From NCBI GenBank assembly GCA_037783415.1, contig JAZGTN010000087.1, positions 186,001 to 250,000 of the forward strand: a DNA stretch of 64,000 nucleotides, read 5' to 3'. The DNA comes from Leptasterias polaris. Taxonomy: Eukaryota; Echinodermata; Asteroidea; Forcipulatida; Asteriidae. Under the pieces are notes generated by a model. It was given only the letters and a program-made list of their open reading frames with translations. It was not told the DNA's origin and did not search any database. Made by a program: the position numbers and the translations under genes. Below are positions 22,611 through 33,720 of the stretch, in pieces (within the stretch, counting starts at the first letter, position 1; every line of letters begins with the position of its first letter).

Positions 22611-23059
22611 AGAATTTCCAAGTTTGGCCACGAAAACTTGGAAAGTTTACAACCTTTTCACATTGAATTACTTGGGTCATTAAACTTAATGGATGAGCAG
22701 TTAATTTGCTTGGGGCAGTCAGCAGCACAACTGGTTTGTGCATGATCCAATTAAGTGAACCATTTGGAAAAGGAATTACAGGGAGATAACAGGTTTTACT
22801 TGCCAGATGAAAGGGATGTGTAGTTTCAGCTTCTTTCTTGGAGCTTTCCCGTAATAGTGACAAATGTGTTTTTTAGCAGGAGCTCTTTTCAATTTCTGCA
22901 AGTCAGGTAGGAGACTGTGTTTCCAGTAATTCCACTCTTCAAGCAGTCAATACAATAAAACCATTCCCCCCATTAAAACCATTCCCGTCCTTCGGGTGGG
23001 ATGTGAAGCCTTAGTCCTGTGTGTTGTGTAATGTACAGAAAAGAACCCAGTGCGCTTAT
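22611..23059. other. Spacer between two retrotransposon fragments
   Basis: No gene recognised. A 89-aa minus ORF (22594-22863) has no motif and overlaps the end of the RT fragment. CCATTCCC repeats near 22962-22990. Confidence 0.35.
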
Positions 23060-25374
23060 TGTAATAATAATAATAATAATAACATTTGTATAGCGCTTTC
23101 CACAGGCGTTACAAAGCGCTTTAACATTGTCTGAAAAGATGTGTTTTTAACTGAGACTTGAATGAGCTGATCGAAGATGAGTCACGGATGTGTAGAGGGA
23201 GCTTGTTCCAGCAAGTTGGTGCAGCTACTGAGAATGCTCTTTCACCATAGCGGGTGTTCGTGCGTGGGCCATTGGAAAGTTGAAGATGAATATTGGATGT
23301 TGATCGAAGGCTCATGGATGAAGTAGGCAACTTTTGTGAGATGAGACTATTGATGTATGTGGGAGCGAGGCCATGTATTGCTTTGTATACAAGGAGAAGG
23401 ATTTTGAACTGAATCCGCTTGTGAATAGGAAGCCAGTGTAGAGAACGGAGAACCGGTGTAATATGTTCACAACGCTTTACTCTCATGACCATGCGTGCAG
23501 CATTGTTTTGTACACGTTGAAGTGGGGCGATGTGATTAACTGGTAAGGCATATGTACAATAAACTATTGCAATAGTCAAGATGATGGGATGTGGTGAGAG
23601 CATGGACGAGGCGCTCTGTTGATTTGGCGTCAAGGTAATGTAGTTTCAGAGTTTCCCAATTTTATAAATACCAAAAGATGCTGCACGGCAAACATTGTGT
23701 ATATGTTTATCCAACTGTAGGTGGCTGTCAAGAATAACGCCGAGGTCACGAGCTGACTCAGAGACAGTGACAGCATCCCCACCAATGCTCATTACCGGTA
23801 GATTCTCTGATTTACGGAACTGTGAGGTGATGTGTATGAGCTCTGTCTTTGTAGAGTTGAACTTGAGCTTGTTGGTCACAGCCCAATATTGCAGATCACT
23901 CATACACTCTTGCAAGGAATTGATAGCTTCGTGGTGCTCCTTTGGGTTTAAAATGATATAGAGAACTTTTGCGTATCGTCAGCATACATAACGTGTTGAA
24001 CGTCACGATGAGCACTGATGACCTTGCTCAGAGGACCGGTATAGAGTATGAATTCAAGAGGTCCCATAACTGACCCCTGAGGTACACCACGAGCAAGGGG
24101 ATGGGCCTGGGAGAGAACGCCGTTGACAACAATCCGTTGCTCACGATTCTCCAGATATGACACTAACCAATCTAGTGCAGTGCCGTCAATGCCATAGCAA
24201 CTCTTGAAGCGCTGTATGAGGGTGTAATGGTCAATAGTGTCAAAAGCCGAAGAAAAATCCAGTAAAATGAGAACAGCTTCTCGACCCTTGTCAATTGCTA
24301 GAAGGATGTCATTCGAGACTTTAGTCAAGGCAGTCTCAGTAGAATGAAACTTTCGATATGCTGATTGAGCCTCAGAAAAAATGTGATTATCCAGAAGATA
24401 CAGTATGTGTGAAGTTGAGCAGATGCGATTTTTTCAAGAACCTTTGCAATGAACATTAGATTAGCAATTGGTCGATAGTTTTTGAAGTCATTAGGGTCGA
24501 GGTTGGGTTTTTTTGAGCAGTGGAACACTGTGGGATGTTTTGTATGCAGTTGGAAAAACGCCTGACATTAGCGACTGGTTGATTATTTGAGTGATATATG
24601 GAAGAAGTTCATCCAAGCAAAGTTTGACTATCCAGGTAGGAACGGGATCCAATGAGCATGATTTTGATGGGCTATCTACAATCACTCTTCTGACAGCATC
24701 CTCTGAGGTACATGTAGGTTGGAAGTGTATAAAGCTACTAGTTATAGTTTCTGGAACAGGCATGTCTCTGACATCCGGTTGAGAGACACTGTCAAACGAA
24801 ATTGCAATGTGCAAATTTATTAGCCAGATGCTCATCTGATAGGTGTTCAGGTAAAGTCGGTGATGATGATGGGGAGGTGAGCTTGTTTACAAGCCTGAAA
24901 AGCTGCTTATTATCAGATTGGGCAATTTCAGACTGAAGAATTGTGTTATTATAGACGGCACATTGATCTCGGTATAGCTGTCTGTGAATTTCAAGTCCAG
25001 ATTTGACCATGAGACGCTCAAGACGTCGTTTCGCTCGTTTTGCCTCTCGAACCTCCTCCGTATACCAAGGCGCAAGCGTTCTGATCGTTACGTCTATGGC
25101 TCTTTCAGGTGCGTACTTATCGATGAGCTCATGTAGAACATGGTTGTACTGTTCAGCTAATTCAGAAGCGCTCATGGTCGACGACTGAGTGAGAACAGAG
25201 TTGACAATATCGGAGCGAAATTTGTCAAAGTCGATTGCGCGTAACTTACGGCAGCAGATGCGTCTCTTAGACAACCCAGGACAAGTGAAGTCAAGAGTAA
25301 AGAGGACTGCATGGTGGTCAGATGGTAATCCAGTTACTACAGAAGAGTCACAAACAATGTGGCTCAACTTTTTT
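23060..25374 (-). pseudogene. 5'-truncated L2/CR1-like retrotransposon with intact 3' end
   Basis: On the minus strand the element reads in order. 25367-24792: end of the endonuclease (GLPSDHHAVLFTLDF) and linker. 24835-24491: SKSCSLDPVPTWIVK and SGVFPTAYKTSHSVPLLKK. 24528-24325: NDFKNYRPIANLMFIAKVLE. 24328-23948: RT core with LILLDFSSAFDTIDH, ARGVPQGSVMGPLEFIL and MYADDTQ. 23915-23646: linker. 23633-23121: C-terminal tail with LHWLPIHKRIQFKILLLVYK and GERAFSVAAPTCWNKLPLHI. The 3' UTR AAAGCGCTTTGTAACGCC leads to (TTA)n at 23063-23080. At least four frameshifts are present. The 5' side stops where the hairpin at 25375 begins. Confidence 0.85.
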
Positions 25375-25568
25375 AGGTGTTAGGAACTCCAACCGGAACA
25401 CCTAATTACTTCTTCTCTTTCCCATGATTGTCTGCTAACAAAGACACACTTGTCAAGCTCACACAACCTTTAAACTTCACACAGAGTTAGATCTTTACTA
25501 CATGTAGTTTGACGACAACGCTGTAGTGACGTCATGATGACATCATCAGGTGTCAATAACATTATTTG
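25375..25568 (+). mobile_element. Helentron-like 5' end relic
   Basis: AGGTGTT...AACACCT hairpin (25375-25403), then ATTACTTCTTCTCTTTCCC, GATTGTCTGCTAACAAAG and the signature TGACGTCATGATGACATCAT followed by CAGGTGTC. The same string (GATTGTCTGCTAACAAAGGC, then CATCATGATGACATCATC and AGGTGTCGAATTACAAGG) recurs at 28355-28495. It is an older relative of the 2.76-kb unit. Confidence 0.65.
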
Positions 25569-25949
25569 AAGGCACTGAACACGTTTTGTAATTGTCAAAG
25601 ACCAGTATTCTCACTTGGTGTATCCCAGCATATGCATAAAATAACAAGCCTGTGAAAATTTGGGCTCAATTGGTCATTGAAGTTGCAAGAAAATGATGAA
25701 AGAAAAAACACCCTTGTTGTACATGTACAAATTAGTGTGCTTTCAGATATAGGAATAAAAGGCTTCTGGCCAGAAGTCTTATTATTTTAGTGAGAATTTA
25801 CCTCTTTCTCAAAAACTACGTTACTTCAGAGGGAGTCGTTTCTCACAATGTTTTATACTACATGTATCAACAGCTCTTTGTTGCTCGTTACCAAGTAAGT
25901 TTTTATGCTAATATATATTTTGAGTAATACCAAACGTGTACAGTGCCTT
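25569..25949. mobile_element. TIR MITE, about 380 bp, GGCACTG ends
   Basis: AAGGCACTGAACACG at the left end pairs with CGTGTACAGTGCCTT at the right. The interior shows TGGTGTATCCCAGCATATGC and ACTACGTTACTTCAGAGGGA. The right flank is TTAA and the left TTGA, which would fit an eroded TTAA duplication (piggyBac/Kolobok type), but this is tentative. I recall a very similar repeat as abundant in sea star DNA. Confidence 0.7.
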
Positions 25950-26999
25950 TAAAGTTTTTTTTTAACCCTATTTTACAACCTTGATACATGTCTACTCTTT
26001 CATAATTTTAAACCAGGAAGGTTGATTTTGATCAATAAAGATGAAAAATCGTGTTTTGTGATAACGTTTTTAGTGGTTTGGTACGATCAATTCCGTTCGA
26101 TGATACTAAAATGCCGATAGTTTCACCTGTGCCAATGCTCTTCCACGAACCCCCCTATTATAAATTTGGTATCATCTTGAAGCTAACGACAAATTCTTTC
26201 TATATTTAGACACAAGAAAGGTGAAGGGTCAAATGCAAATGCTATGCAGGTCATTGTTTCCCCAATAAACAAACTGCGCTTGTTACTAAGGACGTGGACA
26301 TACTCCTGTCACATGCTCCAAACAGAGCGCATTGATTGGTCGAGACGCCCAATATTGATCTCGCGCATGCGCTGTGGTCTCGCTTCATGTCTTTCTCGGA
26401 ACACGTATGTACTGTACGTAGTGCTAGCATTGTGCATGCCACGTTGTTTATTCTGCTTGCTGAGCAATTCTAAGCCCCGTTTTTTTTTTTTTTTTCCTTT
26501 TTTACCAAAACCTTGAATTTTTCACCCAAAACTTACATTTTGATTGATATTCGTCCATGTTAAATGGAACATATTTTATATTAATAGCAACACAATTTGC
26601 CACCCTGGAGGTTTTTATATTTGAAAAGGTTAGCTTTTAAGTTTTAACCTGCTCATTAATGTGAAATTTTTACATTAAATTCAGATTTAATACATTATGC
26701 AAATTGGTAAAAATATATAAACCCATGCTTCATAAATTGTCGTATTTTGATATAATATTTTGAGAGTCATGAACAACAGTTGGTCAAAATTTCAGACCAA
26801 TAGTTTAGCAGGAAAGTGTTTGTTGCTAGGGTCCTTTACAAAAAACTTTGCCACATCAAATTTTCAATCTCATGGTTCATTGACCCTGGTTTTTCTCCTG
26901 AAGTCACTCAAGTAATCTTGGAAAAAAATGTGGGATTTTATTATTTAAAGCTGGGTTTATCTCAAGATTGCAAAATGCTACAGAGTTCCATCATACACC
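25950..26999. other. Intergenic stretch, no gene recognised
   Basis: AT-rich. A T tract lies at 26481-26496. A 90-aa ORF at 26244-26516 ends in the T tract and has no recognisable domain. Confidence 0.35.
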
Positions 27000-29200
27000 A
27001 ACATAAAGCTTAGAGTATGGCCTTTCCATCCATGTGTGTAACTCCAAAAGTAAATTTCGCGACTTATGGGCCTTTTTTGCAGAGCGGGTCACATACATGA
27101 TAAAAAATATAAATCATGAACCACACAATGGATTTTGTACAATCCATACATTATCAAACCAGCCTTTATTATTCCCACAAGCAAAACAACTTACGCTACA
27201 CAGAGTGTGACCCCATTTGATCTTGACTTTCGGTACAAACCGGGAGTAGAAAAATTCAAAAATTCATATCTCAAGAACTACTCATACTTTAATCAAAAGT
27301 GTTACATCAGGTTGTAGGTCTTTGAGCCTTCTCAAACTTTTGCAGACATGATACCAATTTGACGTTGATTTCTGGACGAAATCAGACGTTAAAGCCTACT
27401 GACTCTAAGTTATGTATTGACCTGCATTTAAACTGATACAAAAGCACTGTGGCTGGCTGTTCCGCTTCATTGTTCAGAAGGTTCAAAGCCCATGAAGCCT
27501 GATTTATCCACGAAAAGTGCGAATGTGAGCATTTTTGTCGGTCAACAAATTATACATGTACACTTCCCAAGCTCACACACCCTTCAAAATGTGCACCTAG
27601 TTATACTCTTAACTAGTAGAAGACACAACTTTCATCAGGTGTTGAATTAAATTAAATTAAAGTTTCATATTTGAAAACAAATCATAACTCATGAACCCTG
27701 CAATAGATTGTTACATTATAAATACCATCGGATAGGGCTTTAAAAAAAATAAACAAGCACTACGAAGACCTTGTTTTTCGGTCGAGAGTGGAAGTTTATG
27801 TGAAAAATATATTCCCGCGCCTCGGTATCTGGCTTTTAGACATGTTTTTCAACAGCGCTCTCTCATGACAAGTTAAATAATGTACCCCTTAGCTGAAAAC
27901 ACTTAGCAATTTTAACTTATTTTTTTGTTTCTTTAAATATGCACATACTTAAATCACATTGTCTGGATAAAAACTTGGCTTTGACGTCATAATTCAGTCA
28001 ATGACATCACCAGTTTTCAAATTTGGCTCAACCAAAGTTTATTAGTTCCAACATAATAATATCTTGAGTGCCACATCTATTTTTTCTATATAACGTTTGC
28101 ATTGTTTGTGAATGTTTGGTGTAAGAAAGTTCTTTATAATTGTTAGTGACCTGATTTGACCCGACTTCTTGTCCAAACCGAAAGTAACAAATGTATTTTT
28201 ATGAAGCTCTTTTTAATAATTATTTCGTTCATACTTAGGTAAGGTATTTTATTTTATTTGACAACTAATATGTAGCTGCTATTCACACAATCCGAACACC
28301 TCGTGTTTGAAAACACTATAATTTTTTCCCCCCTTTAATACTTCTTTTACTTCTCCCCGCCGATTGTCTGCTAACAAAGGCACACTTTCAGAGCTCATAT
28401 AAACTTGAAACTTTACGTATAGTTAGATAATTATTAGTAGATAAAACTGTTGAAGTGACATCATGATGACATCATCAGGTGTCGAATTACAAGGTTTTGA
28501 AACATTAACAATTTTAATCCTTGAAAATCCGTATCAAATCAATAATTAGAGACAGTACATGTAGGTTGCCTTTTTGCGGAATTCAAAGATTATAGTTCTT
28601 CAATTTTTATTGTGTGCTTGACACTACGTGATGTGACCTACTAAAAAAAAGGCCCGATGTCATATTAATTAAAGAGCGCGCTCTAGAGTCAGATTCAAAA
28701 TTAGTTTAATCTACACTTTACTACATGTAGATGTCTGTGGTGAAGTTTATGATAAATTGGTAATGACCTGTATGCAGCCATTTATCTAACCAACCACATT
28801 TATCTGAATGAGTTGAAACTCAGTGTATTGTTAGACAACATTGACTGTGACAAAAAAAGTTGTTATGATGACGTCATCATATTAGTTTTTTTTTACTAAT
28901 TTGTAAAATTTTGATCACTTATTATATCTGAGAAAAAAACAAGCTGCAATTAAACTTTATTTTGCATCATGCTTGGATGGTCATATATGGATAAAATATG
29001 GAGTGAAGACTTTATTATGTAAGCAATTGTCACATTACTGTATATTACCTCAAATGTAATGTTTTACAAGACATTAGAAAATCATAACTCTTGAACCACA
29101 CAATGAAATGGTACAATCTATGCATCATTGGAAAGGTCTTCAAACACTTAAAGATCAACTTGAAAGAAATCACTAAAACAAATTTGACCCTTTATAATTG
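27000..29200 (+). repeat. Old, scrambled copies of the satellite/Helentron body
   Basis: Diverged monomers recur: ATCATGAACCACACAATGGA at 27112, ACTCATGAACCCTGCAATAG at 27690 and ATAACTCTTGAACCACACAA at 29083, plus GTGACCCCATTTGATCTTG at 27207. 5' parts with CRE-like strings lie at 28290-28500 and 28865-28890. Half-hairpin CCGAACACCT stands at 28290, before a TTACTTCTCCCC leader. No ORF is credible. Confidence 0.6.
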
Positions 29201-29569
29201 CTTCTTCTGATAACCACAGTTATAATAACTTTAGGCTCACCTCCAGAATCAGTCCAAGCGCATGCACACTTTCACTTCAGAGACTAAGTTAGTGCTTTTA
29301 GTAAGTTACATATGTAGTGCATTTTTAAAAAAAATTATCACTATCAGTATCACTGCCACTCAGTCACTCAGTATCACTATTCACTCAGTGTATCACGTCT
29401 AAATCTTAACACTCAATTTTTAACAGACAAATGATTTTTTAAGTCAAAGTCTCAACTGGCCGTTTTTCTTTTCATGAGCATGTTAAACTTTAATCGAAAA
29501 ACGTCCTAAACCCCAATGAATTGGTACTGTACATGTAGTATTCCATCCTACAAATGTACCACCACCCCG
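29201..29569. other. Intergenic stretch with a small TCACT-rich tract
   Basis: 29338-29395 holds irregular repeats of TATCACT/CACTCAGT. No gene seen. Confidence 0.4.
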
Positions 29570-29755
29570 GATTTGGATAGTTGCGATAATCGTAACGATT
29601 TATCGCAACTAGGTAAGGAATGAATAGCCCCACTTCTGTGGCCAAGCTGACAGAATTCAGTGGGGCTATAGAGGATACTCCTACTCCTAGAACTATGAGG
29701 TTCGATCCGCCATCGTCGAACCTCATAGCCTAGTTCTAGGTAGGAGTAGGATCGT
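29570..29755. repeat. Three consecutive hairpins
   Basis: GTTGCGATAA/TTATCGCAAC spans 29580-29609; ATAGCCCCACT/AGTGGGGCTAT spans about 29626-29668; ATGAGGTTCGA/TCGAACCTCAT with CCTACTCCTAG/CTAGGTAGGAGTAG arms spans about 29680-29750. Each is a separate foldback, packed end to end. Confidence 0.8.
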
Positions 29756-29808
29756 AGGGCTAGGATTAGCCCCATGAACAGGGCCAATCCACTCATTGGC
29801 CCGGGATG

Positions 29809-31112
29809 TTCCGTCCAAACTTGACAATCATCCTATCTAAAGTTGGGACTGGTCCCAAATTGAGTGTTCAAGTTGGGGCGTCCTAACTGTAGTTGGGATC
29901 GCTTATAGAACTCTACAGTACAGTCTGTACTGCTGTTAATTTTTAGCATCCGCGAAAAAAGGAAGGACTGATGATCAGACATGCAGGCGTCGATCCTCCC
30001 GATCCCCCTCCTCAACTTGTTAATTAATTATGTGGGTTTTGAGCCCAGTTTTGGCTTTAGAATAGAATAGTAGGCCTTGATGAGTGTGAAATTTGTCATT
30101 ATATGACTGTAGTTTTTGTGCCAACCTTTTCATTAAAAAAACCTAAAAAGGAGGTGGGAATTAATAACATATTCCACCTAATTTACCCTGCTGAAGTCTA
30201 CTTTTTTGATCGACCTTCAAAAATATAATTTTTCTGGGATTCTAATATCAGTATCACACATAAACAACCTGCACATTTAGATATTGCTCCCCTGCTTGTT
30301 CGGCTAGGCGCTAGTGCTAATGTAGTGGTACTGTAGTGCTAGTGACAAACCACTAGCACTACAGTTGTAGTGGTAGTGTTGTGGTAGTACCCTTAGCCCA
30401 GGTTGGACTCCTCCGTTGCATACATGTACAACGCGACGGAGTCCAGGGTATAAAGGGGCTCTGCCATTGCGAAAAAATTTATAAATTTAAAAAAAAAAAA
30501 TTTACCTATAAAAAAAAATGAGGAAGCTGAAACTTGACTCACATATTCCTTGTGTCCTGAACTTTACGCCTGCTCTATTCAGAATTGTAAATTTTATCCT
30601 TGGATGACATTATTTCCGAAAATAAATCCGAGTTGTGCACTGGCGATGTGACAACCTCAACTGACATGGAGCCAAGTCCACAAAAGAGGGCGCTGCATGT
30701 TTAACCCATAACACTCAACGTTTTTACTTCCAGCGGCAACACGACTGAGTCACAGCGCCAGTGCACAACTCGGACTTATTTTCGGAAATAATGTCATTCA
30801 TGGATGTATTTGTTCGTTTTTGAACTCATCAAAAGTGTAGTTAAGGGCACCAAGAATAAATGAATGGAGTTTCAGCTTCTCAAATTAGGTAAAAATATGA
30901 AAAAATTGTACTCAAAATTGTGTTCGCATTGTACAGGATCTTTATACCCAGGACGTCAGTGCAGTGGCACTGACTGACGTCCTACCAGGGCTAGTAGTAC
31001 CCTGTACAATTACTACTGCTGTCCCAACTACAGTCCCAACTACAGTTGGGACGCCCCAACTTGAACACTCAAGTTGGGACCAGTCCCCATAGTTGGTGCG
31101 ATTGTCAAGTTG
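29809..31112. mobile_element. TIR element with roughly 92-bp inverted ends, carrying a nested MITE
   Basis: 29809-29900 and 31020-31112 are inverted copies (roughly 85% similar by eye) sharing AACTTGACAATC, TTGGGACTGGTCCCAA, TTGAGTGTTCAAGTTGGGGC and AACTGTAGTTGGGA. Short AGTTGGGA/TCCCAACT units repeat in the right arm. A separate hairpin (TGTAGTGCTAGTG/CACTAGCACTACA) sits at about 30330-30365. Without the nested MITE the element would be about 690 bp. No transposase. Confidence 0.7.
30393..30994. mobile_element. hAT-like MITE, 602 bp, 8-bp target duplication
   Basis: TAGTACCC flanks both sides (30385-30392 and 30995-31002). Ends are TTAGCCCAGGTTGGAC and, inverted, CTAGCCCTGGTAGGAC. Further inverted arms lie inside: GGGTATAAAG (about 30448/30950), GAAGCTGAAACT (30521/30870) and TGACATTATTTCCGAAAATA (30607/30790). 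Small hairpins sit just inside each end. An 8-bp duplication is the hAT hallmark; superfamily assignment is inferred. Confidence 0.8.
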
Positions 31113-31845
31113 GGGCGGAAAAGGGCTAGGCTAGGTCTAGGATAAGGAAGGACTTTTTGATCCGATTCAGATTACGCAAGATTTAAAGCGCAAAGTATTA
31201 ACCCGCGCAAGTTAAAACATATGTAACAGGTTTGAGCACCGCTGGTGCGCACTCTTTACTGGAACACAATAAATTTACAAGGGACACGCTGTTTAGTGGT
31301 ATTGTAAAAATAGTGAAAGGTTTTATTCTAATCCCGACTACATATAAAAGGGAGAGGCGATTTAAACGCTGTATTATGCATTATAAATGAGATGATGATA
31401 ATATCTCAGATAAAATAAAGAGAAAGAGAAACCTGGCGGGTCTCGACAATAATCAATATGAAAAGAAGTTTAAAAGGAACCCATGTGGGGTTCGACAATA
31501 AAAGCAGAAGAGAATAATATTAAACAAGTAATACAATTAAACAATGCAAATATAATAAATGATTGAATGGCCTATCTGTTTAGTCGTGGATGTGATGGCG
31601 CACCCGGCGAAAATGAAGAATAACTGGAAGATGATGATACTATGACGATGATGATGCTGATACTATGACGATAGGGGCTTTGGAGTTGAAGATGGGGGAC
31701 TTGATGAAGCGGTGCGAAAACAGTTCCTTGTCCTTGATCAGGGGACAGGACAACTGTTTTCGTTACAACCAGATAAAGATGACGAACAAAGAAGTGATGA
31801 TAGTTGATGTTTCGCTGTCCTGCTGGCTCTCTTGTTTTGAATCCG

Positions 31846-32004
31846 CCTAGAGCAGGACATGGGATGAATATACAATAACTATGGTGAAATGAGCTGGGCT
31901 GGCGCAATCCAACGCAGATATCCGACAGAGGCAAAGTGTACTTCTCGAAGAAACTTGGGAGGTTAAATCTTACAATTTCCTCTGTCGGTGTCCAGTGGCC
32001 AAGT
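31846..32004 (-). repeat. 159-bp exon-like block, downstream copy (in LTR 1)
   Basis: Identical by eye to 33036-33194. On the minus strand it is preceded by TTTTAG, a splice-acceptor-like end, and runs on into CGGATTCAAAACAAG. The same pair exists in LTRs 2-4 at +3456-bp steps (35301-35459, 38757-38915, 42213-42371). Confidence 0.85.
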
Positions 32005-33035
32005 CTAAAATTAATCCTATGCCATTCTTGAAAAATATGAAATAAACTAAAAATAAGTACTTAATCTAAAACCTATAATCCTTTAACAAGAAAGGAACAA
32101 CTAATCCTAAAAAATAAAGTAAGTGTGAATAAAGACTGTGGGAATGTTTATCTCACACTGGTCAGGGCAGTCTCCCACGGGTGTGAAGATGTAACACCTT
32201 CTGCCCAGACCAGTGCCCAAGGCTGATGGACAGTCAAGGATTACTCTCTTAAAATAGCAAGTGTTAATCTATACATGTACAAGACATTTCATAGAACAAT
32301 GACTCATTGATACCATGAAATAAGGAAGTTGGAATAAACAATGAAAAATAGGAGAATTGCTTAAACTTTTAAGCAACAATTATTATGTACAATATTACTT
32401 AAACTTTCAAGAAGTCTCAAATAAAAGTAAATGCAAAGCATCAAAAAGCAAACAAGTGAAATCAAAGATATATCAAACCATAGAGCAAAACTATGATCAA
32501 AATGATTACTGACTAAAATGTTTAGTTTCAGTAAACTAAAAGAAAGATAAATGCATAAAACTCAAATCAATGATAATTCAAATACAAAACTATCATGGTG
32601 GTCAATGCAACCAAAATTAAATAAAGCAGTGCATCTTAAAAACTGTACAAAGAAAACACTAACTTTGAATAAAAGAGTACTGTACTATTTCCATAATACA
32701 ATAATAATGCAGACATTAAATCAACATTAAATAAATCAAGTTCAAAGCAAAATAATACTGAGACAAAATGTAAAAGACATTTTGCAAGCATTCAAAAGTT
32801 AAGCGCACGGAAAACAACAAGTCAATAATTATCAATTCAAAATAAGAGCTTTTAAAAGGAACTTTGTTCTAGAACTTCAATACTCCAAATCCAAAACAAT
32901 ATCCTCACACAATAGAAACTATGCAGTGATTGTTAAAACTAAATGTAAATTGACAATCTGATATTAAATTCAGAAACTTAAGGAATTACTCTTAAGGCTA
33001 GGAATAAAAGAAAGATAAAAGTAAAATCAAACTCA

Positions 33036-33194
33036 CCTAGAGCAGGACATGGGATGAATATACAATAACTATGGTGAAATGAGCTGGGCTGGCGCAATCC
33101 AACGCAGATATCCGACAGAGGCAAAGTGTACTTCTCGAAGAAACTTGGGAGGTTAAATCTTACAATTTCCTCTGTCGGTGTCCAGTGGCCAAGT
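33036..33194 (-). repeat. 159-bp exon-like block, upstream copy (in LTR 1), with GTGAGT donor
   Basis: On the minus strand the block ends CTCTAG and is followed at once by GTGAGT, a strong splice-donor match. With the TATA box at 33365-33370 upstream, the layout fits a transcript starting in the LTR, a first exon, and an intron of about 1.03 kb (33036 to 32005). Splicing is inferred. Confidence 0.7.
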
Positions 33195-33364
33195 GCCAAA
33201 ACACTTTCTTGGGTACATGGTCACTGACCTCTGGACAACCCTTCCTCAATACGCCGTGATTGGTCACAAAGCCTGCCACCAATCACCCACCCATCACACA
33301 CCACCAGGCAACCACCCACCCCTAGACTCGCCCTAATCCGAGCAGGATGTAGGTAAACTAGGGG

Positions 33365-33370
33365 TTTATA
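33365..33370 (-). promoter_or_regulatory. LTR TATA box
   Basis: TATAAA on the minus strand, about 35 bp inside the LTR start; repeated at 36821, 40277 and 43733. U3 would be very short, leaving most of the LTR as R/U5. Confidence 0.5.
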
Positions 33371-33720
33371 AAAAAAGAGGGGCCTACATTTTCATCCCAT
33401 TACATGCACGCCTGCTTTCTGAATGTCGTCCCGACATAAGTTAAAACAATCACTACGCATTCCTATGCGCGCAAGTAGCATGCCCAGAAAAATGAGAGAA
33501 AAATAAAATAAAAACAAATCGCTCTATTTTGCACTAATAATGCTTAACATTGCAGTAATGCACGCATCTTTTGCTTCATCCTGGCAGTCTGGGGTACAAA
33601 GGTGTGTTATCTATGAAATCTTTAAAAGTAATGGAGTCGTCATCGTCACCTGACAATGATCGTCAACCATGAAAGCATTCCAAATCAGAATCACATTCAA
33701 ATGGTTGCATCTTCCTGGGC

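Larger units (their letters stand above)
31222..33404 (-). repeat. LTR 1 (outer 3' LTR on the minus strand), 2183 bp
   Basis: Same ends as the other LTRs, but 178 bp longer: about 31255-31440 holds sequence missing in the others, including a minus-strand AATAAA at about 31321. The left flank is ACATA followed by TGTAACA. Confidence 0.85.

Noticed and set aside
31572..31934. 120-aa Ser/Tyr-rich ORF in each LTR
   Set aside because: Lies mostly in simple GATGAT-type DNA, ends at the 159-bp block and has no recognisable domain; treated as chance or as part of an untranslated LTR transcript.
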